A stretch of DNA of 64,000 nucleotides from Butyricicoccus sp. (GCA_017886875.1 JAGHIZ010000069.1:124001-188000); one strand, 5' to 3'; counted from the first letter of the stretch, positions 54,301 to 62,376 are shown. Notes: generated from the letters alone by a model not told the origin. A program made the numbers and translations.

Positions 54301-55956
54301 ATGATGGATTATACCTATCTTGCGGATAAGCTATTTCCGCATATTACTGAAACCCCAGAACAGGTAGAAGCTCGCTATCCAAAACGTGAACTTCCAGAGG
54401 GTGCTAAAGTTACTCGTATGGGCCCTAGTCCAACAGGTTTTATGCACCTTGGTAACTTATATGGTGCATTAGTTGATGAGCGTTTGGCACATCAATCTGG
54501 CGGTGTATTTTATCTGCGTATAGAGGATACTGACCGTAAACGTGAGGTTGAGGGCGGTGTACAGACAATTATTGACGCTTTTTCCGCTTTCGGTCTGCCT
54601 TTTGATGAAGGTGCAACTTTGGACGGTGAAATCGGAGATTATGGTCCATATCGCCAATCACAAAGAGCTGAAATCTATCAAACTTTTGTAAAATGGCTTA
54701 TGAAGCAAGGTATGGCTTATCCTTGTTTTTGTACAGAAGAAGAACTTGCAAATGCTCATGCTGAACAAGAGGCTAATAAAGAAAATTTCGGCTATTATGG
54801 TAAATATGCTGTATGGCGTGACCGTACATTAGAGGAAGTTGAAGCACAACTTGAAAAGGGTATGCCTTATGTTATTCGTTTCCGTTCACAGGGCAGCATT
54901 GAAAATAAAATAAAGCATGAGGATTTAGTTAAGGGTAAAATGGAAGTTACCGAAAATGACCAAGATATTGTTATTTTAAAATCTGACGGTATTCCAACTT
55001 ATCATTTTGCTCATGTTGTTGATGACCATTTAATGGGTACTACTGTTGTAGTTCGTGGTGAAGAATGGCTTGCAACATTGCCTGTACATCTTCAGCTGTT
55101 TAGAGCTATGGGCTGGAAAGCTCCTAAATATGCACATACTGCACAGCTTATGAAAATCGATGAGGAAACAGGCGGTAAGCGTAAGCTATCCAAGCGTAAA
55201 GACCCTGAATTAGCACTTACTTTCTATGCTAAACAGGGTTATCCAGCAGCTTGTGTACTTGAATATCTGATGACACTTCTAAATTCTAACTTTGAAGAAT
55301 GGCGTCGTGCAAATCCTGAACTACCTATGAACGATTTCCCATTCTCTACAAAAAAGATGAGTGGTTCTGGTGCATTATTTGATATTGACAAGCTAACAGA
55401 TGTATCTAAAAATGTTATATCTCATATGAAGGCTGAAGATGTTTACAATCAAGTAGACGCTTGGAGCAAAGAGCATGATAGCGAATTTAATGCACTCTTT
55501 ACAAGAGATAAAGAAAAAAGTATTGCATTTTTACAGATTGGTAGAGGCGGCAAAAAACCTCGTAAGGATATAGCTGTTTGGACTGATGTAAAGCCTTATA
55601 TGGATTTTATGTTTGATGAGCTATTTAATCCAGATTATACAATGCCTGAGCGTGTAAGTAAGGAAGATGCTATTTCTATGCTTAGTGAGTTTGCTCAGAT
55701 GTTTGATGAAAATGATACTCCAGATGGTTTCTTTGAAAAGATGAAAACTATTGCTGAAAAGCATGGTTATGCAGCTGAAACCAAGGCTTATAAGCAAAAC
55801 CCAGAACAGTATAAAGGTGCTGTTGGTGATGTATCAATGGTTATTCGTATTGCGGTTGCTGGTCGTCAAAATGCTCCAGACCTGCAAAGTGTGATGCACA
55901 TTATGGGCAAAGATATGGTTTTAAAGCGTTTAGAGGCTTGTAAAAACGCATTATAA
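54301..55956 (+). CDS. gltX: Glutamyl-tRNA synthetase
   Basis: 551 aa class I synthetase. The HIGH-type motif is in GPSPTGFMHLGNLYGAL, KMSKS-type in KRKLSKRKDPE, with LRIEDTDRKREVEG in the active site. Length exceeds the usual ~480-490 because of extra C-terminal sequence after GRGGKKPRKDIAVW. It is followed 23 bp later by glnS. The start could be either ATG of the pair at 54301/54304; GGAG lies 10 bp before the first. Confidence 0.95.
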   Translation: MMDYTYLADKLFPHITETPEQVEARYPKRELPEGAKVTRMGPSPTGFMHLGNLYGALVDERLAHQSGGVFYLRIEDTDRKREVEGGVQTIIDAFSAFGLPFDEGATLDGEIGDYGPYRQSQRAEIYQTFVKWLMKQGMAYPCFCTEEELANAHAEQEANKENFGYYGKYAVWRDRTLEEVEAQLEKGMPYVIRFRSQGSIENKIKHEDLVKGKMEVTENDQDIVILKSDGIPTYHFAHVVDDHLMGTTVVVRGEEWLATLPVHLQLFRAMGWKAPKYAHTAQLMKIDEETGGKRKLSKRKDPELALTFYAKQGYPAACVLEYLMTLLNSNFEEWRRANPELPMNDFPFSTKKMSGSGALFDIDKLTDVSKNVISHMKAEDVYNQVDAWSKEHDSEFNALFTRDKEKSIAFLQIGRGGKKPRKDIAVWTDVKPYMDFMFDELFNPDYTMPERVSKEDAISMLSEFAQMFDENDTPDGFFEKMKTIAEKHGYAAETKAYKQNPEQYKGAVGDVSMVIRIAVAGRQNAPDLQSVMHIMGKDMVLKRLEACKNAL

Positions 55957-55979
55957 TACAAATAGGGGAGAAAAAATAA

Positions 55980-57635
55980 ATGGAAAATGTAAGCAATTTT
56001 CTAACAGAAATTATTGATGCGGATATAGCTGCTGGTCTTTCAGAGCAAATTCATACCCGTTTTCCACCAGAGCCAAACGGCTATTTGCATATTGGCTCTG
56101 CTAAGGCGATTTACATTAACTGGTCTATCGCTAAAAAATATAATGGTAAATTTAATTTACGATTTGACGACACAAACCCAGTGCGTGAAGATGATGAATA
56201 TGTACAGTCCATTCAAAAAGATATAGCGTGGCTAACTGGTGAACAGCCAAATGGCGGTATTTTCTATGGTTCTGATTATTTTGAAACCTGTTATGATTGT
56301 GCGGTTGCACTTATCAAAGCGGGTAAGGCTTATGTATGTGATTTAACACAGGAAGAAATGCGTGCTCAACGTGGCACACTAACACAGGCAGGTCAAAACA
56401 GCCCATATCGTGACCGTTCAGTTGAAGAAAATCTTAAATTATTTGAGGCTATGAGAAACGGTGAATTTCCAGACGGTTCTAAAACACTTCGTGCTAAAAT
56501 TGATATGGCATCACCTAATATGAATATGCGTGACCCTGCTATTTACCGTATTGTTCGTGCTCATCACCATAGACAAGGCGACAAGTGGTGTATTTATCCT
56601 CTTTATGACTTTGCTCACCCAATTCAGGACGCTATAGAGGGTATTACTCATTCTATGTGTTCTATTGAGTTTGAAAACCATAGACCACTCTATGAATGGG
56701 TTGTTGATAACTGCCCGCTGCCACACCACCCAAAACAGCGTGAATTTGCAAGACTTAATGTTACTCACACTGTTATGAGTAAGCGTTATCTGCGTGAACT
56801 TGTATTTGAAAATCATGTTGAGGGCTGGGACGACCCTCGTATGCCTACTCTTTGTGGTCTGCGTCGTCGTGGCTATACTCCAAGTGCTATTTTAGATTTT
56901 GTAAAACGTGCAGGCATTGCAAAAGCTAATTCTCTTGTTGATATTAGACTGCTTGAACACTGTATCCGTGAGGAGCTTAACGAAACCGCACTTCGCAGAA
57001 TGGCAGTTACTGAGCCTATAAAACTGGTTATCACTAACTATCCAGAGGATAAAGTGGAGTATTTTGAAATTCCAAACAATCCAAGAGATGAACAGGCAGG
57101 CACTCGTAAAGTTCCATTTACTGGCACTGTTTATATTGAAAAGAGCGATTTTGCAGAAGTTCCACCTCCAAAGTTCCAGAGATTAAAGCCAGATGGTGAA
57201 GTTCGCCTGATGGGTGCTTATATTGTTAAGTGCAATGAGATTATTAAGGACGACAATGGCGAAATTATAGAAATTCGCTGTACTGCTGATATTGAAACAG
57301 CAAACGGTATGCCAGCGGACGGTCGCAAAGTTAAAGGTACTATTCATTGGGTATCTGCAAAACATGCTATTGATGCGTCTTGCTATCTATATGACCATCT
57401 GTTTACTCTTGAGGATACAGGTAGTGTTCCAGAAGGTACAAACTATTTAGATTATTTAAATCCTAATTCACTTACTAAGTTAGAAGGCTGTAAACTAGAA
57501 CCATCTATTGCAGATGTTCCAGTTGGTACTAGAATGCAGTTTGTAAGAATGGGTTACTTTATTAAAGATAGTGAAAATAGATTTAATAGAATTGTAACTC
57601 TAAAAGATAGTTTTGCAAAAACTCTGAATAAGTAA
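55980..57635 (+). CDS. glnS: Glutaminyl-tRNA synthetase
   Basis: 551 aa. EPNGYLHIGSAKAIYINW (HIGH), FNLRFDDTNPVREDDEYV, YDFAHPIQDAIEGITHSMCSIEFENHRPLYEW and VMSKRYLRELV (KMSKS) are diagnostic of GlnRS rather than GluRS. The C-terminal anticodon-binding beta-barrels follow from about residue 340. Many Firmicutes lack GlnRS and use GatCAB; this one sits in tandem with gltX, so tRNA-Gln is charged directly here. Confidence 0.97.
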   Translation: MENVSNFLTEIIDADIAAGLSEQIHTRFPPEPNGYLHIGSAKAIYINWSIAKKYNGKFNLRFDDTNPVREDDEYVQSIQKDIAWLTGEQPNGGIFYGSDYFETCYDCAVALIKAGKAYVCDLTQEEMRAQRGTLTQAGQNSPYRDRSVEENLKLFEAMRNGEFPDGSKTLRAKIDMASPNMNMRDPAIYRIVRAHHHRQGDKWCIYPLYDFAHPIQDAIEGITHSMCSIEFENHRPLYEWVVDNCPLPHHPKQREFARLNVTHTVMSKRYLRELVFENHVEGWDDPRMPTLCGLRRRGYTPSAILDFVKRAGIAKANSLVDIRLLEHCIREELNETALRRMAVTEPIKLVITNYPEDKVEYFEIPNNPRDEQAGTRKVPFTGTVYIEKSDFAEVPPPKFQRLKPDGEVRLMGAYIVKCNEIIKDDNGEIIEIRCTADIETANGMPADGRKVKGTIHWVSAKHAIDASCYLYDHLFTLEDTGSVPEGTNYLDYLNPNSLTKLEGCKLEPSIADVPVGTRMQFVRMGYFIKDSENRFNRIVTLKDSFAKTLNK

Positions 57636-57640
57636 AAAAA

Positions 57641-57675
57641 TAATGGCTTAGAGAATTAAAACTCTAAGCCATTTT
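57641..57675. terminator. Bidirectional terminator between glnS and yhhQ
   Basis: Stem AATGGCTTAGAG / CTCTAAGCCATT followed by TTCTTATT. Confidence 0.87.
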
Positions 57676-57676
57676 C

Positions 57677-58381
57677 TTATTCTTTAATCATATTTCTTTC
57701 TTTCATTGCTCTTGCAAGATATACAATAGGTGTATCTGCAAGTGATGTAACAATGAAAATTACATAACTACTTAATGCAATAGAAACAAGTGTTGGTATA
57801 TCATAAGTTCCCCAGAAAGCAAAGCCTGTGAAAAGTAATGTGTTAAGTAGCTGTGAAATAAGTGTAGAACCGTTGTTTCTTAGCCATAAAAAACGGTGAT
57901 GGTCACCGAATTTTTTATCGGTCAGTTGCCACCAGAAATGATACATATAAACATCAAACGCTTGAGCAATAGCATAAACTGCAAGTGATGCAAACATCAT
58001 TCGAGGTGTGTTAGAGAAAATTGTTTGGAAAGATGAAAACGCAAAATCGTTTGCACTTACTGTATATTGCAGCCATGACTGTGACACCACAATAAACAGC
58101 AGAGAAGTGCCAATACCTATCCAAACCGCTTTTTGTGCAGCGGCTTTTCCCTCAGTTTCCGATAAAATATCAGTTACTAAAAATGTTGTTGCAAATAAAA
58201 TATTGCCTAGTGTCATTTCCATGCCAAAGGCATCAACTAAAAGCAAAACTTCAATATTTGCTGCAATAGTTGCAAACACCGTATAACAATACATACCAGT
58301 TTTACCAAATAGCTTATACCATAAAAGTACAGATGCATAAAGCACAACTAGCGATACAATTAGTAAAACTTCATTTGTCAT
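57677..58381 (-). CDS. yhhQ: Queuosine precursor transporter, YhhQ family
   Basis: 234 aa with about six to seven membrane helices. LGNILFATTFLVTDILSETEGKAAAQKAVWIG and the SLLDTPIVYLAR-like end (SLADTPIVYLARAM) mark the Vut_1/YhhQ family, which brings in queuosine precursors (preQ0/preQ1 or queuine). It is the second gene of a riboswitch-headed operon with the radical SAM gene, 22 bp downstream of it. Start at 58381, where AAAGGGGA lies 8 bp upstream; the longer frame starts inside the radical SAM gene. Confidence 0.93.
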   Translation of the reverse strand: MTNEVLLIVSLVVLYASVLLWYKLFGKTGMYCYTVFATIAANIEVLLLVDAFGMEMTLGNILFATTFLVTDILSETEGKAAAQKAVWIGIGTSLLFIVVSQSWLQYTVSANDFAFSSFQTIFSNTPRMMFASLAVYAIAQAFDVYMYHFWWQLTDKKFGDHHRFLWLRNNGSTLISQLLNTLLFTGFAFWGTYDIPTLVSIALSSYVIFIVTSLADTPIVYLARAMKERNMIKE

Positions 58382-58403
58382 AAAATTTGTCCCCTTTTTT
58401 GCT

Positions 58404-59105
58404 TTAACCCACTCCAAAATCAGTGTTTTCTGTCAAAATATCAACACGAGGATTTTTAATATAAAGCGGGTAAAGCTCTTTCATAAATATTTGCAATACT
58501 TCATTATCAGGACGAATATCTGTTGTATTTTCTACCATTAAATTAATGCAAATACGCTCGAAATATTTAAGACCGATTTCTATATCGTTTTTCATACTTT
58601 CAAGGGTTTGACCTTTTATTCCAAAAAGTAAACAACATTCATCAAATGGTTCAGAAATTATAGCAGGATTAGTTTCTCCTATGCCTTTTTTTAGCACTGT
58701 TTCTCTAAAATCTCGGTCAAATGTTTCTATGCCCGATTTTATTTTTACTGTAACACCTATTTTTGAAAAACGTGCTTTAAATGCTGGGATTTCCTTTCTA
58801 TGTATCCAATGACATTCAAAGTGGAGAGTTTTAATATTCTTATCTTGACATACTTTTTCAATAAGATTAATAGTTTTTTTATCAAGGTCACAAAAAGAAC
58901 CAGAATTTATTACCTCTAAGTGATTATATATACCTGTAACTTTGTTAAGCTCTTTTGAATTTAATTCAAAATTTGCGTTTTCATCTTCACTAAAATCTGT
59001 GTGATAGTCACAAAATGCACAGCGTTTCCATTTACAGCCTGAGCCACGAAGTAACACAATCTCACGAGGGTTTTTGTCATTTATAACAGAATATCGTACC
59101 AACAT
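58404..59105 (-). CDS. Radical SAM protein, candidate queuine lyase (QueL-like)
   Basis: 233 aa. An N-terminal RGSGCKWKRCAFCDYHTD gives Cys24, Cys29, Cys32, a CX4CX2C spacing unlike the usual CX3CX2C, likely to hold the [4Fe-4S] cluster. Later segments (VINSGSFCDL, LHFECHWIHRKEI, KSGIETFDRDFRE) follow a partial radical SAM barrel. In Clostridioides difficile, QueL is a radical SAM lyase turning queuine into preQ1 next to transport and QueK genes. Co-transcription with yhhQ under a preQ1-I-like riboswitch suggests the same role. Start at ATG 59105, 7 bp after AAGGAG. Confidence 0.75.
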   Translation of the reverse strand: MLVRYSVINDKNPREIVLLRGSGCKWKRCAFCDYHTDFSEDENANFELNSKELNKVTGIYNHLEVINSGSFCDLDKKTINLIEKVCQDKNIKTLHFECHWIHRKEIPAFKARFSKIGVTVKIKSGIETFDRDFRETVLKKGIGETNPAIISEPFDECCLLFGIKGQTLESMKNDIEIGLKYFERICINLMVENTTDIRPDNEVLQIFMKELYPLYIKNPRVDILTENTDFGVG

Positions 59106-59128
59106 AGTATATCTCCTTAAATCAAAAT

Positions 59129-59153
59129 AAAAAAAAGTGCTAAAAATTAGCAC
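59129..59153 (-). terminator. Leader terminator upstream of the queuosine salvage operon
   Basis: Minus strand: GTGCTAA / TTAGCAC with a 3-nt loop, followed by T8, ending 24 nt before the radical SAM start codon. Confidence 0.85.
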
Positions 59154-59206
59154 CATCAAAAAGCCCATGACCTTCAAAAGCGAAAAAGCTTTTGACGCAT
59201 GGTTGT

Positions 59207-59246
59207 CCTAGTTTTGTTTAAAGACAGGATGGTTACGAACTGTCTG
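59207..59246 (-). ncRNA. preQ1-I-like riboswitch aptamer
   Basis: Minus strand: stem AGACAG / CTGTCT closes a loop starting TTCG and containing TAACC. After TTTAA comes the A-rich tail ACAAAACTAGG. This is the preQ1-I plan (one short stem, C-containing loop, A-rich tail ending in (C)AAGG or CTAAGG), closest by eye to the Thermoanaerobacter example. The P2 pseudoknot pairing is not obvious. A hairpin (59202-59163) and a terminator follow, then the salvage operon. Confidence 0.72.
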
Positions 59247-59267
59247 ATTAAATTGTATTGCCAAACC

Positions 59268-59295
59268 ATTATAACATGTAAAAAAATAAAATCAA
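59268..59295 (-). promoter_or_regulatory. Promoter of the queuosine salvage operon
   Basis: Minus strand: TTGATT (59295-59290), 16-bp spacer, TATAAT (59273-59268). Start near 59261, giving a ~155-nt leader. Confidence 0.7.
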
Positions 59296-59367
59296 GAGCA
59301 AGTATAAACAAAAATAAAAGTTTATTTGGTAAAATAAAGAAAATAATTGTAAATATCACAAAAATAC

Positions 59368-59396
59368 TTTTCAAAACAAGTAAAATACTGTATAAT
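59368..59396 (+). promoter_or_regulatory. Promoter of the phosphohexomutase gene
   Basis: TTTTCA, 17-bp spacer, TATAAT. Between 59296 and 59367 I see only AT-rich DNA. Confidence 0.55.
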
Positions 59397-59450
59397 ATTT
59401 CTAAGACAACAGGAGTTTTGTTGTCCAATGATTTTTCCGAGGTGAGTCCA

Positions 59451-61184
59451 ATGTCCAATTATATGAATGAATATGAACGCTGGGTTGCAAGTGATGCTCT
59501 AAATGATAAAGAGCGTGAAGAACTAAAGGCAATCGCTGGCGATGAAGAAGCTATCAAAGACCGTTTTTATGCACCACTGTCATTTGGTACAGCTGGTCTA
59601 CGTGGTATACTAGGCACAGGTCTTTTCCGCATGAACCGCTTTACTGTTGGTGCTGCTACTCAAGGTTTAGCTAACCTTATTATTAGCAACGGTCAAGAGG
59701 CTATGAAAAAAGGCGTGGCTATCGCTTATGACTCTCGTCACTTCTCTGATGAATTTGCAAAACAAGCTGCTTGTATTTTAGCTGCAAATGGTATAAATGT
59801 AAAGCTATATGATGAACTTCGCCCAACTCCTGAACTCTCTTTTGCAATCCGCTATTATGGCACTATTGCTGGTATCAATATCACCGCATCTCATAACCCT
59901 AAGGAATACAACGGATATAAGGTATACTGGGAAGATGGTGCTCAACTGCCACCAGCAGAAGCTGATGTAGTTGCTAAAGAAATGGGTGCTCTTGATTACT
60001 TCACCGATGTTAAAACTATGGACTTTGACAAGGCTCTTGCTGATGGTCTTATCAAAATGATGGACTGGCAGACCGATGAAGCATATCTAAAACAAGTGCT
60101 TGCAGTTTCAATAAATCGTGATTGTGTAAAACAGGTTGCAGATGAGTTTAAACTCATTTATACACCTTTCCATGGTGCAGGTTATCGCCTAGTACCAGAA
60201 ATTTTAAAGCGTCTTGGTTATAAGCACATTCTATGTGTTAAAGAACAAATGGTTATTGATGGCGATTTCCCAACTGTTAAAAGCCCTAACCCAGAAAATA
60301 AAGAAGGCTTTAACATTGCAATCGAAATGGCAAAGCAAAATGATGTTGATTTAATTATCGGTACTGACCCAGATGCTGATAGAACTGGTGTTGTATTAAG
60401 AGATAAAACAGGTGAGTACATAACACTGTCTGGTAACCAAGTTGGTGTACTGCTGACCGATTATATTATTCAGGCTAAAAAGCTAACTGGCACTATGCCA
60501 AAAAATGCTGCTGTGCTTAAATCTGTTGTTACAACCGAAATGGCTCGTGTTGTTGCAGAGAAAAACGGTGTTGCTTGTTTTGATACATTCACTGGCTTTA
60601 AATTCTTAGCTGAAAAGATTAAGAAGTTTGAAACAAGTGGTTCTCATAGCTATATCTTTGCTTTTGAGGAGTCTTATGGCTATCTAGCAGGCGATTATGC
60701 TCGTGATAAGGACGCTGTTACTGCTTCTATGCTTATTGCTGAAATGGCGGCTTATTACCGCACAAAGGGCATGACACTATATGATGCAATGCAGACTATG
60801 TACGAAAAATATGGTTATTATGCAGAGCAGACCATTTCTATTACTATGCCAGGTGTATCTGGTTTAGAGCGTATGCAAGAGCTTATGAAAGAACTTCGCA
60901 CAACAAACCCATTGACTAAGGTTGGTGAAGATGCAGTTGCTTATGTAAGTGATTTACAGTCTGGTACTAAAACTGAACTTGCAACTGGTAAAACTGAGCA
61001 GGTTGAGCTTAGCGGTCAAAATGTGCTTTACTATGAACTTGCAGATGGAACCATTTTCATTATACGTCCATCTGGCACAGAGCCAAAGGTAAAAGTTTAT
61101 ATTATGGCTAAAGGTGAAAACAAACAGGCTGCTGAAAGTAAAGTTGAGGCTCTTGTTAACGCTGCAAAGGAAATTGTAAAATAA
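59451..61184 (+). CDS. Phosphoglucomutase / phosphomannomutase family enzyme
   Basis: 577 aa, the length of the PgcA-type alpha-phosphohexomutases. Metal/sugar motifs: FGTAGLRGILGTG near the start, active Ser in GINITASHNPKEYNGYK, metal loop GTDPDADRTG, sugar loop FEESYGYLAGDY and phosphate loop RPSGTEPKVKVY. It interconverts hexose 1- and 6-phosphates for glycogen or wall sugar nucleotides. The open frame reaches back to 59199, but CGAGGTGAG lies 8 bp before ATG 59451 and the start MSNYMNEYERW is typical. Confidence 0.95.
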   Translation: MSNYMNEYERWVASDALNDKEREELKAIAGDEEAIKDRFYAPLSFGTAGLRGILGTGLFRMNRFTVGAATQGLANLIISNGQEAMKKGVAIAYDSRHFSDEFAKQAACILAANGINVKLYDELRPTPELSFAIRYYGTIAGINITASHNPKEYNGYKVYWEDGAQLPPAEADVVAKEMGALDYFTDVKTMDFDKALADGLIKMMDWQTDEAYLKQVLAVSINRDCVKQVADEFKLIYTPFHGAGYRLVPEILKRLGYKHILCVKEQMVIDGDFPTVKSPNPENKEGFNIAIEMAKQNDVDLIIGTDPDADRTGVVLRDKTGEYITLSGNQVGVLLTDYIIQAKKLTGTMPKNAAVLKSVVTTEMARVVAEKNGVACFDTFTGFKFLAEKIKKFETSGSHSYIFAFEESYGYLAGDYARDKDAVTASMLIAEMAAYYRTKGMTLYDAMQTMYEKYGYYAEQTISITMPGVSGLERMQELMKELRTTNPLTKVGEDAVAYVSDLQSGTKTELATGKTEQVELSGQNVLYYELADGTIFIIRPSGTEPKVKVYIMAKGENKQAAESKVEALVNAAKEIVK

Positions 61185-61197
61185 AGAAAATGCATTG

Positions 61198-61225
61198 GGC
61201 AGGGGAGAACCTCTGCCCTGTGTTT
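61198..61225 (+). terminator. Possible terminator after the phosphohexomutase gene
   Basis: GC-rich stem GGGCAGGGG / CCTCTGCCC (61198-61219) followed by TGTGTTTTA; a poor T-run. Confidence 0.5.
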
Positions 61226-61245
61226 TATAAATAAAAGGGGATTAT

Positions 61246-61836
61246 ATGAGTAAAAAAACTGTTAGATGGATTGTTTATTTATGTTCAATGTCTGTTTTAT
61301 GGCTTATAGGTGCGGCTTTAGCAGCAACATTTACATATAGCTCTGCTTTTAGACCAAGCAAAATAATGAGCATAATTTCAGGTATATATCTTTTTATTTT
61401 GTTTTCTGTTATTATGGTTGGAAATATAGCAAAAGTACGTATGTTAATGTTTATGACTTCTTTATACTCTATAGGAGTGTGTATAAGAAGTGTATTTGGT
61501 GTGCTTATTTCTATACTTATTATAGATAAACCTGAAAATAAACTATGGTTTTCTATTTTAGATGTTTTGACACTTCCATTTACAGGTTTTTACTATATTT
61601 CCTCATTACTTACATCACATTTTGTCACAGAAATATATTGGATTGGTCTTGGGTGTATATCAATGATTGTGTTGTGTTTTTCTATTCTAGGATTTATGGC
61701 TGTGACTGCTAGAAATAAAAAAAGTGAAAATAAAAATAAACAATATATAGATGATATAATAAAGCTCAAAAAAGAGAGAATAGAGGAAAACAATAAATTT
61801 CTTGAAAAAATATCTTATAGTGATAAAAAAGAATAA
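61246..61836 (+). CDS. Membrane protein of unknown function with charged coiled C-terminus
   Basis: 196 aa. Four hydrophobic helices (about 8-30, 42-62, 68-92, 128-155) with a short FRPSK loop after the first. The last ~35 residues are Lys/Glu/Asn-rich (KKSENKNKQYIDDIIKLKKERIEENNKFLEKI) and likely helical in the cytosol. I do not recognise the family. AAAAGGGGA precedes the ATG. A terminator follows. Confidence 0.68.
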   Translation: MSKKTVRWIVYLCSMSVLWLIGAALAATFTYSSAFRPSKIMSIISGIYLFILFSVIMVGNIAKVRMLMFMTSLYSIGVCIRSVFGVLISILIIDKPENKLWFSILDVLTLPFTGFYYISSLLTSHFVTEIYWIGLGCISMIVLCFSILGFMAVTARNKKSENKNKQYIDDIIKLKKERIEENNKFLEKISYSDKKE

Positions 61837-61870
61837 ATGCCTTGAAAAAAGAAATTCAAGGCATTTATTT
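61836..61870 (+). terminator. Terminator after the 196-aa membrane protein gene
   Basis: Stem AATGCCTTGAA / TTCAAGGCATT followed by TATTTTG. Confidence 0.78.
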
Positions 61871-61973
61871 TGTTTCATTGACAAAAATATAACAAGCGGA
61901 ATTGTTAAAAATATAACTTTTAAGGGGTTATAAATGTTTTGCAAGAAATCATGCAAAAGTTATATAAAAATAT

Positions 61974-62066
61974 AAAAACGCAGCTTCAGGCCGCACTATT
62001 GCACAGCCCCGCTGCGTATTTGACAAATTTAAGACTCAGTCGATATCGTTTATGACCGAGTTGATG
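61974..62066 (-). ncRNA. Candidate small RNA, about 90 nt
   Basis: Minus-strand unit in a 540-bp gene-free gap. A good promoter lies upstream. A first hairpin pairs CTCGGTC with GACTGAG (around 62063-62034). A terminator stem ACGCAGC / GCTGCGT (62017-61978) encloses a second G/C-rich hairpin and ends in T5. There is no start codon with a ribosome site or open frame inside. The plus strand lacks a T-run. I cannot name the RNA family. Confidence 0.6.
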
Positions 62067-62072
62067 TATAAA

Positions 62073-62101
62073 ATTATAACCTTTGAAGGCTAATCCTGCA
62101 A
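62073..62101 (-). promoter_or_regulatory. Promoter of the candidate small RNA
   Basis: Minus strand: TTGCAG (62101-62096), 17-bp spacer, TATAAT (62078-62073). Confidence 0.7.
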
Positions 62102-62110
62102 GGTGAATAT

Positions 62111-62153
62111 TTCATAAAAATTCTATGAATTTTTTGTAAACAAATTTACAAAA
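62111..62153. repeat. Two adjacent inverted repeats
   Basis: TTCATA / TATGAA at 62111-62129 and a perfect 9-bp repeat TTTTGTAAA / TTTACAAAA around a 4-nt loop at 62132-62153. They lie between the small RNA promoter and the rpsO promoter and could be operators. The rest of 62154-62228 is AT-rich with nothing recognised. Confidence 0.5.
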
Positions 62154-62228
62154 TGCATAATTCGACGGCAAATGCAAAATAATGGTAGTAATATAGTTTT
62201 TTTATTTAAAACTTTGTGATAAAAACCC

Positions 62229-62257
62229 TTTACAATGTTTTTATAATATGTTAAACT
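62229..62257 (+). promoter_or_regulatory. Candidate rpsO promoter
   Basis: TTTACA, 17-bp spacer, TAAACT. An alternative TATAAT at 62242-62247 has no matching -35. Confidence 0.4.
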
Positions 62258-62270
62258 AACTTTAGTTTTG

Positions 62271-62376
62271 CCCCATGTTTCGTTTCGGGATACAAGATGT
62301 GTTTAGCACACCATTTCACCAACCCTTTACGCAGCATGTAGGGGACTACAAAAATATTTTTTATGAGGTGAATCAA
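62271..62376 (+). ncRNA. Structured 5' leader of rpsO (S15 leader candidate)
   Basis: CCCC-ATG at 62271-62277 pairs with CATG-TA-GGGG at 62335-62344, closing a ~70-nt domain that contains a small hairpin TGTG / CACA (62298-62310). The GAGGTG ribosome site follows. S15 represses its own translation through such leaders in several phyla, including Firmicutes. No Rfam model was run. Confidence 0.55.

Noticed and set aside
59199-59450. 84-residue N-terminal extension of the phosphohexomutase
   Set aside because: It crosses the gene's own promoter (59368-59396), has an atypical composition, and a good Shine-Dalgarno lies before ATG 59451.
59174-59458. 94-aa frame on the minus strand over the riboswitch leader
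   Set aside because: No ribosome site; it runs through the operon promoter and aptamer. The leader explains the sequence better.
62275-62376. 34-residue N-terminal extension of S15
   Set aside because: It would translate the structured leader, and S15 has canonical length from ATG 62377.
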